The notes under the pieces were generated by a model. That model did no database searches. It was not told the DNA's origin and worked only from the letters and a program-made list of their open reading frames with translations. Shown piece after piece: positions 1 through 9,615 of a DNA stretch of 64,000 bases. Every line of letters starts with the position of its first letter. Position 1 is the stretch's first letter. The stretch is from Anabaena sphaerica FACHB-251. Its GTDB lineage: Bacteria; Cyanobacteriota; Cyanobacteriia; Cyanobacteriales; Nostocaceae. A program made the position numbers and the translations under genes. The stretch covers positions 310,001 through 374,000 of the forward strand of contig NZ_JACJQU010000001.1 of assembly GCF_014696825.1 (NCBI RefSeq), written 5' to 3'.

Positions 1-1019
1 GGATTCATAGGATAGAGACCTTTGTAAACTGGTAACTGATCTTGCGGCACAGGATAATAAATCATTGTACTGATACCCTGTTGAGTTAAATACTTCTGCA
101 CAGCATCACGCTTACCATCTAAAACCCTAATTGTATACTGATGAAATACATGACCATCAACAATTTCAGGAGTCACCACACTAGGAACATCTGCTAATAG
201 TTGATTATAGGTTTTAGCTACTGTACGTCTACCTTGATTCCATTGATCAATGTGAGGTAACTTTACACGCAAAATTGCTGCTTGTATAGTATCCAAACGT
301 GAATTATAGCCCAAAACCTCATTATGATACTTCTTTTTGGCTCCATGTACCCGCAGCATCCTGGCGGTTTCTGCAACTTGGTCATCATCGGTAACAATTA
401 AGCCACCGTCACCGTAAGCACCCAAATTTTTGGAAGGGAAAAAAGAATAAGCACCTACATGACCAATTGTACCAGCATGTTTACTGTTAATATTTTCATG
501 GGTATTAGTATAGTATCTAGCACCAAAAGACTGAGCGCAATCTTCAATGACTTTTAAATTGTACTTTTGGGCAATATCCAAAATTTCGGACATAGCTGCC
601 GGATTACCATAGAGGTGAACGGGCATGATAGCTTTAGTTTGAGATGTGATTTTCTCAACTATTGCGGCTGGGTTGATGTTAAATGTATCAGGGTTAATGT
701 CAACAAATATGGGTGTAGCACCGACATTACTAATTGATTCCGCAGTAGCAAAAAAGCTAAATGGTGTGGTAATTACTTCATCACCTGTACCAATACCCAA
801 AGCCCTTAACCCGATGACTAAAGCATCAGTACCAGAGTTAACAGCGATCGCATGACGTACTCCTAAATAAGTCGCTACTTCCTGTTCAAATAGTTTCACA
901 TCTGGTCCCATGATAAATTGACCAGATTCTAAAACGCGATTAATAGCCGCTTGAATCTCTGTTTTCAAAGATTCATATTGAGGTTTAAGGTCTAGAACAG
1001 GAATATTAGTTTGGTTCAT
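1..1019 (-). CDS. wbpE: DegT/DnrJ/EryC1-family PLP aminotransferase (WbpE-like), 3' end cut by window
   Basis: Reading the minus strand from ATG at 1019 gives an open frame to the window edge, so the C-terminus is missing. The translation begins [19 protein letters not shown] and contains SGTDAL, a conserved DVNPDTFN-like segment read here as [26 protein letters not shown] and [15 protein letters not shown], where the lysine of PSKNLG is the expected PLP Schiff-base residue. This is the sugar 3-aminotransferase family; with the three genes upstream the best match is the enzyme that aminates UDP-3-keto-GlcNAcA. Its start overlaps the stop of the acyltransferase gene as ATGA, so the two are translationally coupled. 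The family is clear; the exact sugar substrate is inferred from the neighbours. Confidence 0.85.
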   Translation of the reverse strand, partial: MNQTNIPVLDLKPQYESLKTEIQAAINRVLESGQFIMGPDVKLFEQEVATYLGVRHAIAVNSGTDALVIGLRALGIGTGDEVITTPFSFFATAESISNVGATPIFVDINPDTFNINPAAIVEKITSQTKAIMPVHLYGNPAAMSEILDIAQKYNLKVIEDCAQSFGARYYTNTHENINSKHAGTIGHVGAYSFFPSKNLGAYGDGGLIVTDDDQVAETARMLRVHGAKKKYHNEVLGYNSRLDTIQAAILRVKLPHIDQWNQGRRTVAKTYNQLLADVPSVVTPEIVDGHVFHQYTIRVLDGKRDAVQKYLTQQGISTMIYYPVPQDQLPVYKGLYPMN

Positions 1020-1597
1020 GCAACTCTGATCACTTCTGTTTCTGAAATTTTTTGATATTTAGTTCCTGTAGAATCTACAGCGTAGCCATCAGTATCAAAC
1101 TTTAACACATCACCATAGGCGCTCATCCAACCAATTATTTTTGCTGGCACTCCAGCCACCATAGCATAGGATGGTACATCTTTTGTTACCACTGCACCAG
1201 CAGCTACAAAAGCAGATTCATGTAATGTTACACCGCAAACGATTGTAGCATTAGCACCAATACTGCTACCTCTTTTCACTAAAGTTTTTTGGTAATCATT
1301 ACTGGTATTACGGGGAAACTCACATCGTGGTGTTTTCACATTTGTGAATACCATGCTTGGACCACAAAAAACGTAGTCTTCTAAAATTACCCCTTCATAC
1401 AAAGAAACGTTATTTTGAATTTTGCAGTTATTACCAATAACGACGTTATTAGCAACTAAAACATTTTGTCCAAATATACAGTTTTCACCAATTTTCACTT
1501 TGGCAAAAATATGACAAAAGTGCCAAATTTTCGTACCTTTACCAATATCTGCACCTTCATCTACATAGCTGGATTCATGTACAAAATAGTTAGTCAT
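1016..1597 (-). CDS. wbpD: Left-handed beta-helix N-acetyltransferase (WbpD-like)
   Basis: A 193-residue protein made almost entirely of hexapeptide repeats (for example the [20 protein letters not shown] stretch), the signature of trimeric left-handed beta-helix acyltransferases that use acetyl-CoA. The C-terminal [21 protein letters not shown] motif region is typical of sugar N-acetyltransferases. WbpD acetylates the 3-amino group of UDP-GlcNAc3NA in the UDP-2,3-diacetamido-uronic acid pathway. The gene lies between the oxidoreductase (8-bp overlap at its start) and the aminotransferase (4-bp overlap at its end), consistent with one operon. Family confidence is high; the precise substrate is inferred from context. 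Confidence 0.85.
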   Translation of the reverse strand: MTNYFVHESSYVDEGADIGKGTKIWHFCHIFAKVKIGENCIFGQNVLVANNVVIGNNCKIQNNVSLYEGVILEDYVFCGPSMVFTNVKTPRCEFPRNTSNDYQKTLVKRGSSIGANATIVCGVTLHESAFVAAGAVVTKDVPSYAMVAGVPAKIIGWMSAYGDVLKFDTDGYAVDSTGTKYQKISETEVIRVA

Positions 1598-2552
1598 TTA
1601 GGATTTTCTGTGCCTCTTCTAAAATTTCTACAACTGCAACTCCATTCCAACCATCAGAACGAGGTTTTTGGCGAGTTTTCAAACATTCTAAAAAATGCTG
1701 ACACTCAATTTTTAATGGTTCTGAATTTGCTACTTCTACTACTTCGCTGCCTTGATCATGATGTTGTAAATTTTGGTCAATATATTTATTATGAATAGTA
1801 ACAGTTTGTTGCACTTCATCGTAAACCAGCATTTGTTTTTCGGCAATAACTACAGTGCTACGCTGAGTTAATGGCCAATACCAAGAACAACTAATTTGGG
1901 CAGATTGACCTGTTGAAAAACTCAGATCAACTTGCACAAAATCAGCTATTTTTGGTTGTAAAATAGCTTTACCTTGGGCTTGAACTTGTGTTAGTTTGGG
2001 GTTTCCCAACAGGTCTAAAACCACGGAAACATCATGGGGTGCAAAAGACCACCAAACGTTTTCTTCTGTGCGTACTTTGCCTAATTTTAATCGTTGAGTA
2101 GCTACGTGCAGCACTTGACCAGCTTTTCCACTGGCTAAATAATCGCGCATCCAAGCGATCGCACTTTGATACAATAACAAATGTCCAACCATGAGAATTT
2201 TACCCTGCTGATCTGCATATTCAGCCAGTTTTCTAGCTTCATCCGTTCGCAGGGTCATGGGCTTTTCTACAAATACATCCTTACCAGCCGCCAAAGCTGC
2301 CATCGCTAATTCATAATGGGTAGGTGCGGTTGTTGCCAGCACAATGGCAGGTATATCTGTTTCTATAGCCGCTTGAAAATCAGCATAAATACTAATATCT
2401 GGATAGGTTGTAGCTATTGTTTCTCTCAGTCCAGGATGAGTTTCTGCGACACCCTGCAATGCTCCTAATGCGTGAAAATTCCGCACCAGGTTTTTGCCCC
2501 AGTTCCCAGCACCAACAACAATTACTGATTTTTCGCTTAAATCTGTCACCAC
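1590..2552 (-). CDS. wbpB: Gfo/Idh/MocA-family NAD-dependent sugar oxidoreductase (WbpB-like)
   Basis: A 320-residue protein starting with GTG at 2552. An N-terminal Rossmann fold ([15 protein letters not shown], residues about 12-26) is followed by the family EKP motif ([10 protein letters not shown]), which holds the catalytic lysine, and a C-terminal alpha/beta substrate domain. WbpB oxidises the C3 hydroxyl of UDP-GlcNAcA so that the aminotransferase can act. It overlaps the downstream acyltransferase by 8 bp and lies 10 bp after the upstream dehydrogenase, so it sits in the middle of the operon. Gfo/Idh/MocA members act on many sugars; the assignment to this step rests on the four-gene context. 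Confidence 0.82.
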   Translation of the reverse strand: MVTDLSEKSVIVVGAGNWGKNLVRNFHALGALQGVAETHPGLRETIATTYPDISIYADFQAAIETDIPAIVLATTAPTHYELAMAALAAGKDVFVEKPMTLRTDEARKLAEYADQQGKILMVGHLLLYQSAIAWMRDYLASGKAGQVLHVATQRLKLGKVRTEENVWWSFAPHDVSVVLDLLGNPKLTQVQAQGKAILQPKIADFVQVDLSFSTGQSAQISCSWYWPLTQRSTVVIAEKQMLVYDEVQQTVTIHNKYIDQNLQHHDQGSEVVEVANSEPLKIECQHFLECLKTRQKPRSDGWNGVAVVEILEEAQKILND

Positions 2553-2562
2553 TTACCCATCC

Positions 2563-3891
2563 CTACAACAGAGTTACTTTATCATGGGCGCAATCAAGAT
2601 GACGAGTTACACCCCTTGTATCTAGAACCGCTTTGGACTTAACTACCAAATTGATGTAATCTATCTGACTATGATCAGTAGTAATTATTACTAAGTCAGC
2701 CGAGATAATTTTTTCCTCTGTTAGCTCTACACTAGAGTAAGTTTTGCCTTGCACCTCAATTTTTGGCACATAGGGGTCATGATAACTAATTGTGATTTTA
2801 TCTTCTAAGAGGTAATTCATGACCATCAAAGCTGGAGATTCCCGCCAATCACCCAAATCTTTTTTATACGCCACACCAATGAGCAGCACCTTTGATTTAG
2901 CGGGAGCAATACCTAAATTATTTAATGCTCTGCGGGTTTTTTCCCTAACAAATAGGGGCATGGAGCGATTAATTTCCCCTGCTAAAGCAATGAAATGGGT
3001 ATTAAAGTTAACTTCCTTAGCTTTCCATTCCAAGTAATGGGGGTCAATAGGGATACAGTGACCACCTACCCCAGGACCCGGATAAAAGGGCATAATGCCA
3101 AAGGGTTTGGTGTTGGCAGCATCTAGCACTTCCCAAACGTTGAGATTGAGGCGATCGCACAATAAAGCTAACTCATTTACTAAAGCAATATTTACAGCGC
3201 GAAAGGTATTTTCAAACACCTTCACCAGTTCCGCAGCTTTAGCACTACTGACAGGTACTACATGATCAATAGTTTGCTCATAAAATAATTGTGAAACTTC
3301 CAGGGAATATGGATCTGATGCTCCTACTACCTTATTAGTATTTTTGGTAGTGTAACGCTTATTGCCTGGATCTACCCGTTCTGGAGAATGGGCTAAAAAG
3401 AAATCTTTTCCTTGCTTTAAACCACTAATTTGCTCTAGAACAGGGCGCATCACCTCATCCGTAGTTCCAGGGTAAGTAGTTGATTCTAAAGTTACCAACT
3501 GTCCAGGGCGCAAATGTCTAGCAATGGCATGAGTTACATTTTCAACGTAGCTCAAATTAGGAGTCAGATTTTTAGTTAGGGGTGTGGGAACACAAATGAC
3601 GATAACATCCATCTCCGCAACCCGTTCAAAATCGGCAACTGCTTGTAGTTTGCCACTGCTGACAACTCGCTTTAAGTCTTCATCTTGAACATCTGTGATG
3701 TAATTATCGGCTATGTTGACTCGTTCAACTCTGAGCGGATTTTGCTCAATTCCCAGGACATGATAGCCAACTTTGGCTTTTTCTACTGCAAATGGTAAAC
3801 CTACATATCCCAGACCGACAACCCCAACAATGGCTGTATGGTCGCTAATTTTTTGTTTTAATTTAACTAAATTTTCTGGGTGATCAGTCAT
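2563..3891 (-). CDS. wbpA: Nucleotide-sugar 6-dehydrogenase (UDP-GlcNAc dehydrogenase, WbpA-like)
   Basis: A 442-residue UDP-sugar dehydrogenase. The NAD-binding motif GLGYVG is at residues 26-31. The catalytic cysteine is C279 in GPGVGGHCIPIDP, and the helix linking the domains contains KVFENTFRAVNIALVNE. The C-terminal UDP-binding Rossmann domain includes GVAYKKDLGDWRESP. The long middle loop and sequence style fit the WbpA/WecC branch rather than short UDP-glucose dehydrogenases. It oxidises the C6 hydroxyl of UDP-GlcNAc to the uronate, the first step of the pathway encoded by the next three genes. It is the promoter-proximal gene of the minus-strand operon and is divergent from the glycosyltransferase at 4106. 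Confidence 0.87.
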   Translation of the reverse strand: MTDHPENLVKLKQKISDHTAIVGVVGLGYVGLPFAVEKAKVGYHVLGIEQNPLRVERVNIADNYITDVQDEDLKRVVSSGKLQAVADFERVAEMDVIVICVPTPLTKNLTPNLSYVENVTHAIARHLRPGQLVTLESTTYPGTTDEVMRPVLEQISGLKQGKDFFLAHSPERVDPGNKRYTTKNTNKVVGASDPYSLEVSQLFYEQTIDHVVPVSSAKAAELVKVFENTFRAVNIALVNELALLCDRLNLNVWEVLDAANTKPFGIMPFYPGPGVGGHCIPIDPHYLEWKAKEVNFNTHFIALAGEINRSMPLFVREKTRRALNNLGIAPAKSKVLLIGVAYKKDLGDWRESPALMVMNYLLEDKITISYHDPYVPKIEVQGKTYSSVELTEEKIISADLVIITTDHSQIDYINLVVKSKAVLDTRGVTRHLDCAHDKVTLL

Positions 3892-4105
3892 ATTTTCAGG
3901 CTACATAATCTTGCTTAGAGCAAGTTTCATAGTGACTACGCTACATAAAAAGTATTTCTAATCACAATGTATCTATAATCTCAACTCAAGATATACTCAA
4001 GCATTAGACAATGTTGACAGGTTTCTAGTAGCGCAAACTTTATACCAGTAAATATTTAATTTACCAGGTTAATAGTTTAGCAGTTTTGTGACATATCATT
4101 AATTT
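3892..4105. promoter_or_regulatory. Divergent intergenic region, presumed promoters for wbpA operon and GumK-like gene
   Basis: This 214-bp AT-rich stretch separates the minus-strand sugar-nucleotide operon from the plus-strand glycosyltransferase, so promoters for both directions must lie here or further inside the genes. No convincing -35/-10 pair or operator could be assigned by eye. Confidence 0.4.
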
Positions 4106-5224
4106 ATGAAGCGTGTAGTTTTGATTACTGGCCATTACTGGAGTTCCAAACGCAAGGCAGGCTTTCACTGGTTAGCTGATGCCTTTTTGCGTCAAGGTTG
4201 GGAAGTGGTATTTTTCACCGCACCCCTAAGTTGGCTATCTGTAATTCGTCAAGACTACCGCCTAGACTATCCTGTACTCCAAGAGGCTAACAAACTTCAG
4301 CAGGTAGAAACCACACTTTGGAGCTATATCTGGTTTACACTTTGGCATCCAGCTAATCTGCGTTTGAATGTACTTAACTCCTTAAGTCATGGTTTGTTCC
4401 GTCTTTACAGTCACTTGCCTCTAGGACCAGTAGCATCCATGATTGAGGATGCTGATCTTTTTATCTTTGAAAGTACCCCTGCAATTCTGTTATTTGAAAG
4501 CTTTAAACGCATCAATCCCAGTGCTAAGTTTATCTATCGTGTTTCTGATGATCTGCGATTATTAAATAATCATCCTGTTGTCTTAGAAACAGAACAGCAA
4601 ATAGCCTCTGAATTTGATTTAGTCAGCGTACCTAGTCAGTACATTTACCGTAATTTTCCAGGCTTGCCGAATTTGGAATTGCATTTTCATGGTATTCGTA
4701 AAGACTTATTTGATCAAGAATATGCTAATCCTTATCCCACTGTAAATCATCCAAATATCATATTTGTAGGTAATTCTTACTTTGATACAGATTTTATCGC
4801 CCAAGCCAGTCAATTATTCCCTAATTGGCAATTTCATATTATTGGACCTATTAAAAACTTACCTGCAAGGAAAAACATCATTTCCTATGGAGAGTTACCA
4901 TTTATAGCCACTATCCCTTATATAAAATATGCAGATATAGCTCTTCAGACACTGGTCTATAGTCATGGTAGTGAGTCTTTTACTGATAGCCTGAAAATGA
5001 TTCAATATACTTACTGTCAGTTACCTATTATTGCTCCAGTCTACTTATCATCTTCAAAAACTCATGTTTTTTACTATCAACCAGGAGATGTTGACAGTAT
5101 CCGCAATGCTTTACTTGCAGCCCAAAGCTATAAGCGTGATCAAATTCAAACTGATCAAATCTATTCTTGGGATGAATTGGTAAATCGTTTTTTAGAACTA
5201 ACAAATAACAATTCAGCTTTATAA
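4106..5224 (+). CDS. GumK-like (GT70-type) glycosyltransferase, possible glucuronosyltransferase
   Basis: A 372-residue protein. The N-terminus MKRVVLITGHYWSSKRKAGF followed by HWLADAFLRQGWEV closely follows the style of GumK, the xanthan beta-glucuronosyltransferase. The C-terminal half has a GT-B nucleotide-sugar domain (IIFVGNSYFDTDF, then HIIGPI, then IPYIKYADIALQTL). GumK transfers a uronic acid from a UDP-uronate at the inner membrane. The gene stands beside enzymes for a UDP-diacetamido-uronic acid, so it may use that donor; this is inference. Its last 64 bp overlap the convergent GT2 gene. Confidence 0.68.
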   Translation: MKRVVLITGHYWSSKRKAGFHWLADAFLRQGWEVVFFTAPLSWLSVIRQDYRLDYPVLQEANKLQQVETTLWSYIWFTLWHPANLRLNVLNSLSHGLFRLYSHLPLGPVASMIEDADLFIFESTPAILLFESFKRINPSAKFIYRVSDDLRLLNNHPVVLETEQQIASEFDLVSVPSQYIYRNFPGLPNLELHFHGIRKDLFDQEYANPYPTVNHPNIIFVGNSYFDTDFIAQASQLFPNWQFHIIGPIKNLPARKNIISYGELPFIATIPYIKYADIALQTLVYSHGSESFTDSLKMIQYTYCQLPIIAPVYLSSSKTHVFYYQPGDVDSIRNALLAAQSYKRDQIQTDQIYSWDELVNRFLELTNNNSAL

Positions 5225-6204
5225 CTAGAAGCAGGCGATTTACCCACCTTCTCATTATTTCCGCTATGCCAAGCAATACCAGCACTCCAACCCACACGCA
5301 CACCCTTAAAAGCCTCTTGGATATATTGCCATAAAATCCGATTACTAAGACCATGAGTAAATTTAAGCCGAATAATCCTCAGTAAGCACCGATAAATTAA
5401 CAGTGAAGCTAGACGTATCAACAAAATCGCCAAAGGAAGTCTTTTATAAGCGTGCTTTAAGGCAAAATAAGTAGTATTTTTAGCTAAGGAATACCAACAA
5501 GTAAGGTGCTTTTGATCATAACGATTATGACTAGGTTGGGGATAGTGATCTACAACTGCATCACAGTAGTGAATTTCATAACCAGCTTGAATCAAGCGCA
5601 AACAAACATCAGTTTCATCTAAAAAATATTCAAAAAATTCATCATAACCATTAATCTTTTCCAGTAATTCTTTACGATAAGATGAATTTGTTCCCATCAA
5701 ACCATTGTACCAAAACCCATCTATTTGATTGTAATTGATAGCATCAACTGCACGAATAGGAATAGTATTACTAATAATATTAGTTATCCCATGATGATAT
5801 TGTAAAGGATAACCCAAAGTTGTCATATCTCGCACAGTACCACCAACACCAGCACAATTATTACCATATAAAATATAGGTTGCTATCAATTCGTTTAACC
5901 ATTCTGATGGAGGAATAGCATCATCATCTATAAAAGCAATAATTGTTCCTGATGATTTTTGTATACCTATATTTCTAGATATACTAAGATTTTTATGACT
6001 TGATATAGATATTTTGATGCTAAAATTCAAATCTTGTTTGAGCAAATTTAGCATTTTTAAGGTATTGTCATTAGATGAAGAATCTACAACAATCACTTCA
6101 AAATGGGGATAATTGATGTGATTTAAGGATTCAATAGTTTTTTGCAGAGAAACCGAGCGGTCAGCAGTGCATATCACTATAGATATCAATTCTGAGTTTG
6201 ACAT
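5161..6204 (-). CDS. GT2-family glycosyltransferase
   Basis: A GT-A fold transferase of about 347 residues. ISIVICTADRSVSLQKTIES opens the domain, IAFIDDDAIP carries the DxD metal/nucleotide motif, and DETDVCLRLIQAGYEI carries the acceptor-side acid of the family. An upstream in-frame TTG at 6222 exists, but ATG at 6204 begins directly before the conserved strand and is preferred. The C-terminal region (RLPLAILLIRLASLLIYRCL) contains one hydrophobic segment suggesting membrane association. The gene is 36 bp downstream of the next GT2 gene on the same strand. The donor and acceptor sugars cannot be read from sequence. Confidence 0.85.
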   Translation of the reverse strand: MSNSELISIVICTADRSVSLQKTIESLNHINYPHFEVIVVDSSSNDNTLKMLNLLKQDLNFSIKISISSHKNLSISRNIGIQKSSGTIIAFIDDDAIPPSEWLNELIATYILYGNNCAGVGGTVRDMTTLGYPLQYHHGITNIISNTIPIRAVDAINYNQIDGFWYNGLMGTNSSYRKELLEKINGYDEFFEYFLDETDVCLRLIQAGYEIHYCDAVVDHYPQPSHNRYDQKHLTCWYSLAKNTTYFALKHAYKRLPLAILLIRLASLLIYRCLLRIIRLKFTHGLSNRILWQYIQEAFKGVRVGWSAGIAWHSGNNEKVGKSPASSYKAELLFVSSKKRFTNSSQE

Positions 6205-6240
6205 AGTTGCAATTATTTCCAATCTTGCTAATGAGAAAAG

Positions 6241-7542
6241 TTATCTTGCACCTGCTGAGTTACTTACGACAATGCTCATCTGCCAATATATGTTCAACAA
6301 CCGATAAAATAGTTGCAGACTGTTGAGCAGAACATTCATTAAACTGAGATTTACTTGTACGTAACCTGCACCAGTGAAACAATAAACTTTTTTAGCTAAA
6401 TGAAATTGGTAAATTTCAGGACGATAGCAGCTAAGTATTGCTAAATCTACAGGTTTTAAAAACCAAGAAATTACCCAAATATAAACCCGATATAATAAAT
6501 TTTTAGGTAAATACCAAAGAGTCGTTTTTTCATCTATCTGTAAATCTGTAAATTGACAGATATCTTGATATATCGAAGATTGCACCAAAATATTTGCATC
6601 AGGGGTAATAATTTCCGCTAGAGAATATTCTCGATAGGGAAGTAAACTAGGCATTTTGCCTTTCACTCCCTTGAGAAAATCTTCTAACCCTTGCAAATAA
6701 ATTTCCGTCCAAAAAAAACGCCCTGTTAATGAATAGTAGATTAACTTTGCTAAAAGTAATCGAAGACGTTTTAATAACAGTTCCGGTTTGTGTTTTTGCC
6801 AACAATAACAGAGGTTACGTTCATCATAATAACTAATCCAAGGACGATGTTTAAAATCAGGTGATCTATGCCAAACAATAGATGCTGGATGAGCAGCAAC
6901 AACCCAACCAGCTTGCTTTGCTCTTAAACACCATTCCACATCATCAAAGTGCAAAAAATAATTTTCAAATACTCCTATTTGCTGAATTATTTCCCGTCTA
7001 AATAATAATGAAGCCGCAGCACAAATATCTACAGATAGATAAGGTTTCTCTGCCAAAATGTCTTCTGTAGATACAATAGGAGAGTTACCCAAGTAAGTTT
7101 TTAAATGGGCTTTTTGTTCATGAATATAACTGCCTATTTCTTGAATAATCTCCGGTTGCTCTAACTTTCTAATTTGAGAACCTACTAAGCCCACTTCAGA
7201 ATAATTTTGTAAAGTTTCTACTAAAGCAAGCAAAGCTTGAGTATCTAAGCGCACATCATTATCTAGTAGCCAAATGTAGTCATAATTGAGTTGAATTAAA
7301 AACTTCATTCCATGAGAAAAGCCACCAGAACCGCCTATATTTTCACCTGTTTGGAGAACCTTGACTTGGGGATAATGTTCTTCAAGATAAGCTTGTGTAC
7401 CATCAGATGAAGCATTATCAACCACAAAAATATCCAGACATATCCCATTTAAATCTAGTTTATTAGTGTCTTCAATTAGCAAACAAACATCTTTAAGTTT
7501 GTTCCAAGTGACAATGATAGCTGCGACTTTAATAATTTGCAT
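6241..7542 (-). CDS. GT2-family glycosyltransferase, rhamnosyl/galactofuranosyl-type
   Basis: A 433-residue protein. AAIIVTWNKLKD at the N-terminus, FVVDNASSDGTQ, GENIGGSGGFSHGM, the DxD region IWLLDNDVRLD and HFDDVEWCLRAKQAGW are all typical of the rhamnosyltransferase/GlfT branch of GT2. The NxGGSGGF motif is shared with galactofuranosyl and rhamnosyl transferases and also occurs in the larger GlfT2-like protein at 9616. About 170 C-terminal residues beyond the GT-A core have no recognised domain. It lies 3 bp from the methyltransferase gene, so it is in the same operon. Confidence 0.84.
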   Translation of the reverse strand: MQIIKVAAIIVTWNKLKDVCLLIEDTNKLDLNGICLDIFVVDNASSDGTQAYLEEHYPQVKVLQTGENIGGSGGFSHGMKFLIQLNYDYIWLLDNDVRLDTQALLALVETLQNYSEVGLVGSQIRKLEQPEIIQEIGSYIHEQKAHLKTYLGNSPIVSTEDILAEKPYLSVDICAAASLLFRREIIQQIGVFENYFLHFDDVEWCLRAKQAGWVVAAHPASIVWHRSPDFKHRPWISYYDERNLCYCWQKHKPELLLKRLRLLLAKLIYYSLTGRFFWTEIYLQGLEDFLKGVKGKMPSLLPYREYSLAEIITPDANILVQSSIYQDICQFTDLQIDEKTTLWYLPKNLLYRVYIWVISWFLKPVDLAILSCYRPEIYQFHLAKKVYCFTGAGYVQVNLSLMNVLLNSLQLFYRLLNIYWQMSIVVSNSAGAR

Positions 7543-7545
7543 AAA

Positions 7546-8451
7546 TCATTTATTAAAATCGATAATACCAATACCCATCCACTCTTCAGCGATATGACTA
7601 ATTTCCAAAATTGAAGCTGACTGACAGTATGATAATTTGAGTTCATTCCAACATCTTCTAGTTCCACCATCTAAGTGGTCATATTCAGATGCATTAATAT
7701 CGTGAAAAGCGCAAACTTTTGCATAACGACCTACATTGCAGAAATCCTTTTTCATGCCATGATATGAATGATCAGCATCAATATAAACAACATCAAATTG
7801 TGAGCCTATAAAATCAGCAGATGTAGCAGGAATAGCTTTTTCCAGCGGTAAAATAGATGAAAAATACTCCCAATCTCGAAAATTATCTTCTATATCAACA
7901 CACGTATACTTAAAATTCGTGTTGAATTTAGATAAAACCGCACAGCAGAAAACAGAAAATCCTCCATACATCACGCCAATTTCTAAAAATGAACTGGGTT
8001 GTTTCTGAATACAATAAATTAAAAAATCTGTGAATTCTGTAGGAATTTGTAGCGGTCCATAGTCAGAAGCATTGAGATACTGTTGATAAGGAGAATAAAG
8101 GTTCCAGCCTTGATATGCACAACCATACTCTTTAATTTTATCTAACAAAAAATCTCTATTTGCCAATTCTTCTTTTGAAGAAGATAAGATTGATTCAATG
8201 ACAACTCTACCCTTGTTTAAATCATATTCTAGTGCTTTTCTTTTGATTAAATCTGGAACTTTTTCGTTTTTATTCTCCGCAGGTGAATATTGATTTTGTG
8301 ACTCTAAAATTTTATAAAGCTTTCTTAACTTTTTCGACTCAAGCTTGATATGCTCATAAGAACTTATTAATTTTTGAACTGCTGTATCTCTTTCACGGAT
8401 AAAAGCACGGAGAGACTTGGGCAATTTTTGTGTAAATGATGTATATGACAA
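7546..8451 (-). CDS. Class I SAM-dependent methyltransferase (CmcI/Methyltransf_24-like)
   Basis: A 301-residue protein. The C-terminal two thirds carry SSFLEIGVMYGGFSVFCCAV as motif I of a Rossmann methyltransferase and FDVVYIDADHSYHGMKKD as the acidic post-II motif, a pattern common in polysaccharide-cluster methyltransferases of the CmcI/class-24 type. The first 100 residues are charged and probably helical (EHIKLESKKLRKLYKILESQ). The start is TTG at 8451, supported by a GAGG Shine-Dalgarno sequence 9 nt upstream; no closer ATG fits. It probably methylates a sugar or glycan end. The substrate is unknown. Confidence 0.72.
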   Translation of the reverse strand: MSYTSFTQKLPKSLRAFIRERDTAVQKLISSYEHIKLESKKLRKLYKILESQNQYSPAENKNEKVPDLIKRKALEYDLNKGRVVIESILSSSKEELANRDFLLDKIKEYGCAYQGWNLYSPYQQYLNASDYGPLQIPTEFTDFLIYCIQKQPSSFLEIGVMYGGFSVFCCAVLSKFNTNFKYTCVDIEDNFRDWEYFSSILPLEKAIPATSADFIGSQFDVVYIDADHSYHGMKKDFCNVGRYAKVCAFHDINASEYDHLDGGTRRCWNELKLSYCQSASILEISHIAEEWMGIGIIDFNK

Positions 8452-8483
8452 AGTATTTTTCCTCTAATAATTGTTGATAAAAC

Positions 8484-9593
8484 CTAATAAATTTGACTAA
8501 TTCTGTTTTCAAACACCGTGAGAGCAGCAGCAACAACCTGATCCATGTTGTAATATTGGTATTGTGCTAATCTACCTACAAATGTTACTGTTTCCAGCTT
8601 ATCTGCTTCAGTTTTATACTGTTGAAATAACTCACGATTTTCGGGACGCGGAACAGGGTAATAAGGATCTCCTTCCGCTTGTGGGTATTCGTAGTAGATA
8701 GTAGTTTTTGGATGTTTTTGTCCAGTAATATGTTTTGACTCGACTATCCGTGTAAAATCATAATCGTTGGGATAGTTGACAACAGCAACTGGTTGGAAAT
8801 ATTCAACATCATGAGTTTCAAATTCAAAGCGCAATGAGCGATAGGGAAGTTTACCAAATTTATAATCAAAAAATTGATCGATGGGTCCAGTATAAATTAG
8901 ATGGTCAAACTTCAGCCATTTTTCTACTTCCTGGAAGCTAGTATTTAGCATAACTTTAATGTTGGGATGTGCCAACATTTTTTCAAACATTTTCGTATAA
9001 CCATGTATAGGCATAAGTTGATACTTATCACCAAAATAGCGGTTATCTTTATTTGTTCTCACGGGAATACGAGCGCAAACTGAAGCATCTAGTTCGTGCG
9101 GCCACAGGTTCCACTGTTTATAAGTGTAGTTTTTAAAGAATTTCTCGTATAAATCAGTTCCTACTTTGCCAACTACAGCTTGTTCTGAGTTTTCAATTCT
9201 TTCATATTTTTCTCTAACTTGCTCATAAAAATCTTCAATTTCTTGGCCGTTAAGATTTAGTCCATAGAGTTGGTTAATGGTATTTAAGTTGATGGGAATT
9301 GGATATAAGTCACCATCAACTTTAGCTAAAACTTCATGCTGATAAACTCGCCATTGAGTAAACTGGGAAAGGTAATCAATGATTTTTTTGCTATTAGTAT
9401 GAAAAATGTGCGCTCCATACTTGTGAATTAATACTCCAGCATTGTCATAAAAATCAAAAGCATTACCACCAATATGATTGCGGGTATCAACGACTAAAAC
9501 TTTGCGATCTAGGTGCGTAGCAATACAATTTGCTAGGGTGCAACCTGCAAACCCAGCACCAACAATCAGAAAGTCAAACATTCTATTGTACAT
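8484..9593 (-). CDS. glf: UDP-galactopyranose mutase
   Basis: A 369-residue flavoprotein of the usual bacterial Glf length. The FAD-binding motif FLIVGAGFAGCTLAN is at the N-terminus, followed by NHIGGNAFD, YGAHIFHTNSK, the YTYKQWNLWP segment, RIPVRTNKDNRYF and the C-terminal VGRLAQYQYYNMDQV active-site region. It converts UDP-galactopyranose to UDP-galactofuranose with reduced FAD. ATG at 9593 is used here; ATG at 9581, four codons later, would give the more typical MFDFLIVGAG start. It sits 22 bp downstream of a GlfT2-like galactofuranosyltransferase, so donor synthesis and use are paired. Confidence 0.95.
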   Translation of the reverse strand: MYNRMFDFLIVGAGFAGCTLANCIATHLDRKVLVVDTRNHIGGNAFDFYDNAGVLIHKYGAHIFHTNSKKIIDYLSQFTQWRVYQHEVLAKVDGDLYPIPINLNTINQLYGLNLNGQEIEDFYEQVREKYERIENSEQAVVGKVGTDLYEKFFKNYTYKQWNLWPHELDASVCARIPVRTNKDNRYFGDKYQLMPIHGYTKMFEKMLAHPNIKVMLNTSFQEVEKWLKFDHLIYTGPIDQFFDYKFGKLPYRSLRFEFETHDVEYFQPVAVVNYPNDYDFTRIVESKHITGQKHPKTTIYYEYPQAEGDPYYPVPRPENRELFQQYKTEADKLETVTFVGRLAQYQYYNMDQVVAAALTVFENRISQIY

Positions 9594-9615
9594 AGTTTTA
9601 TTGCGGGTATTTTAA

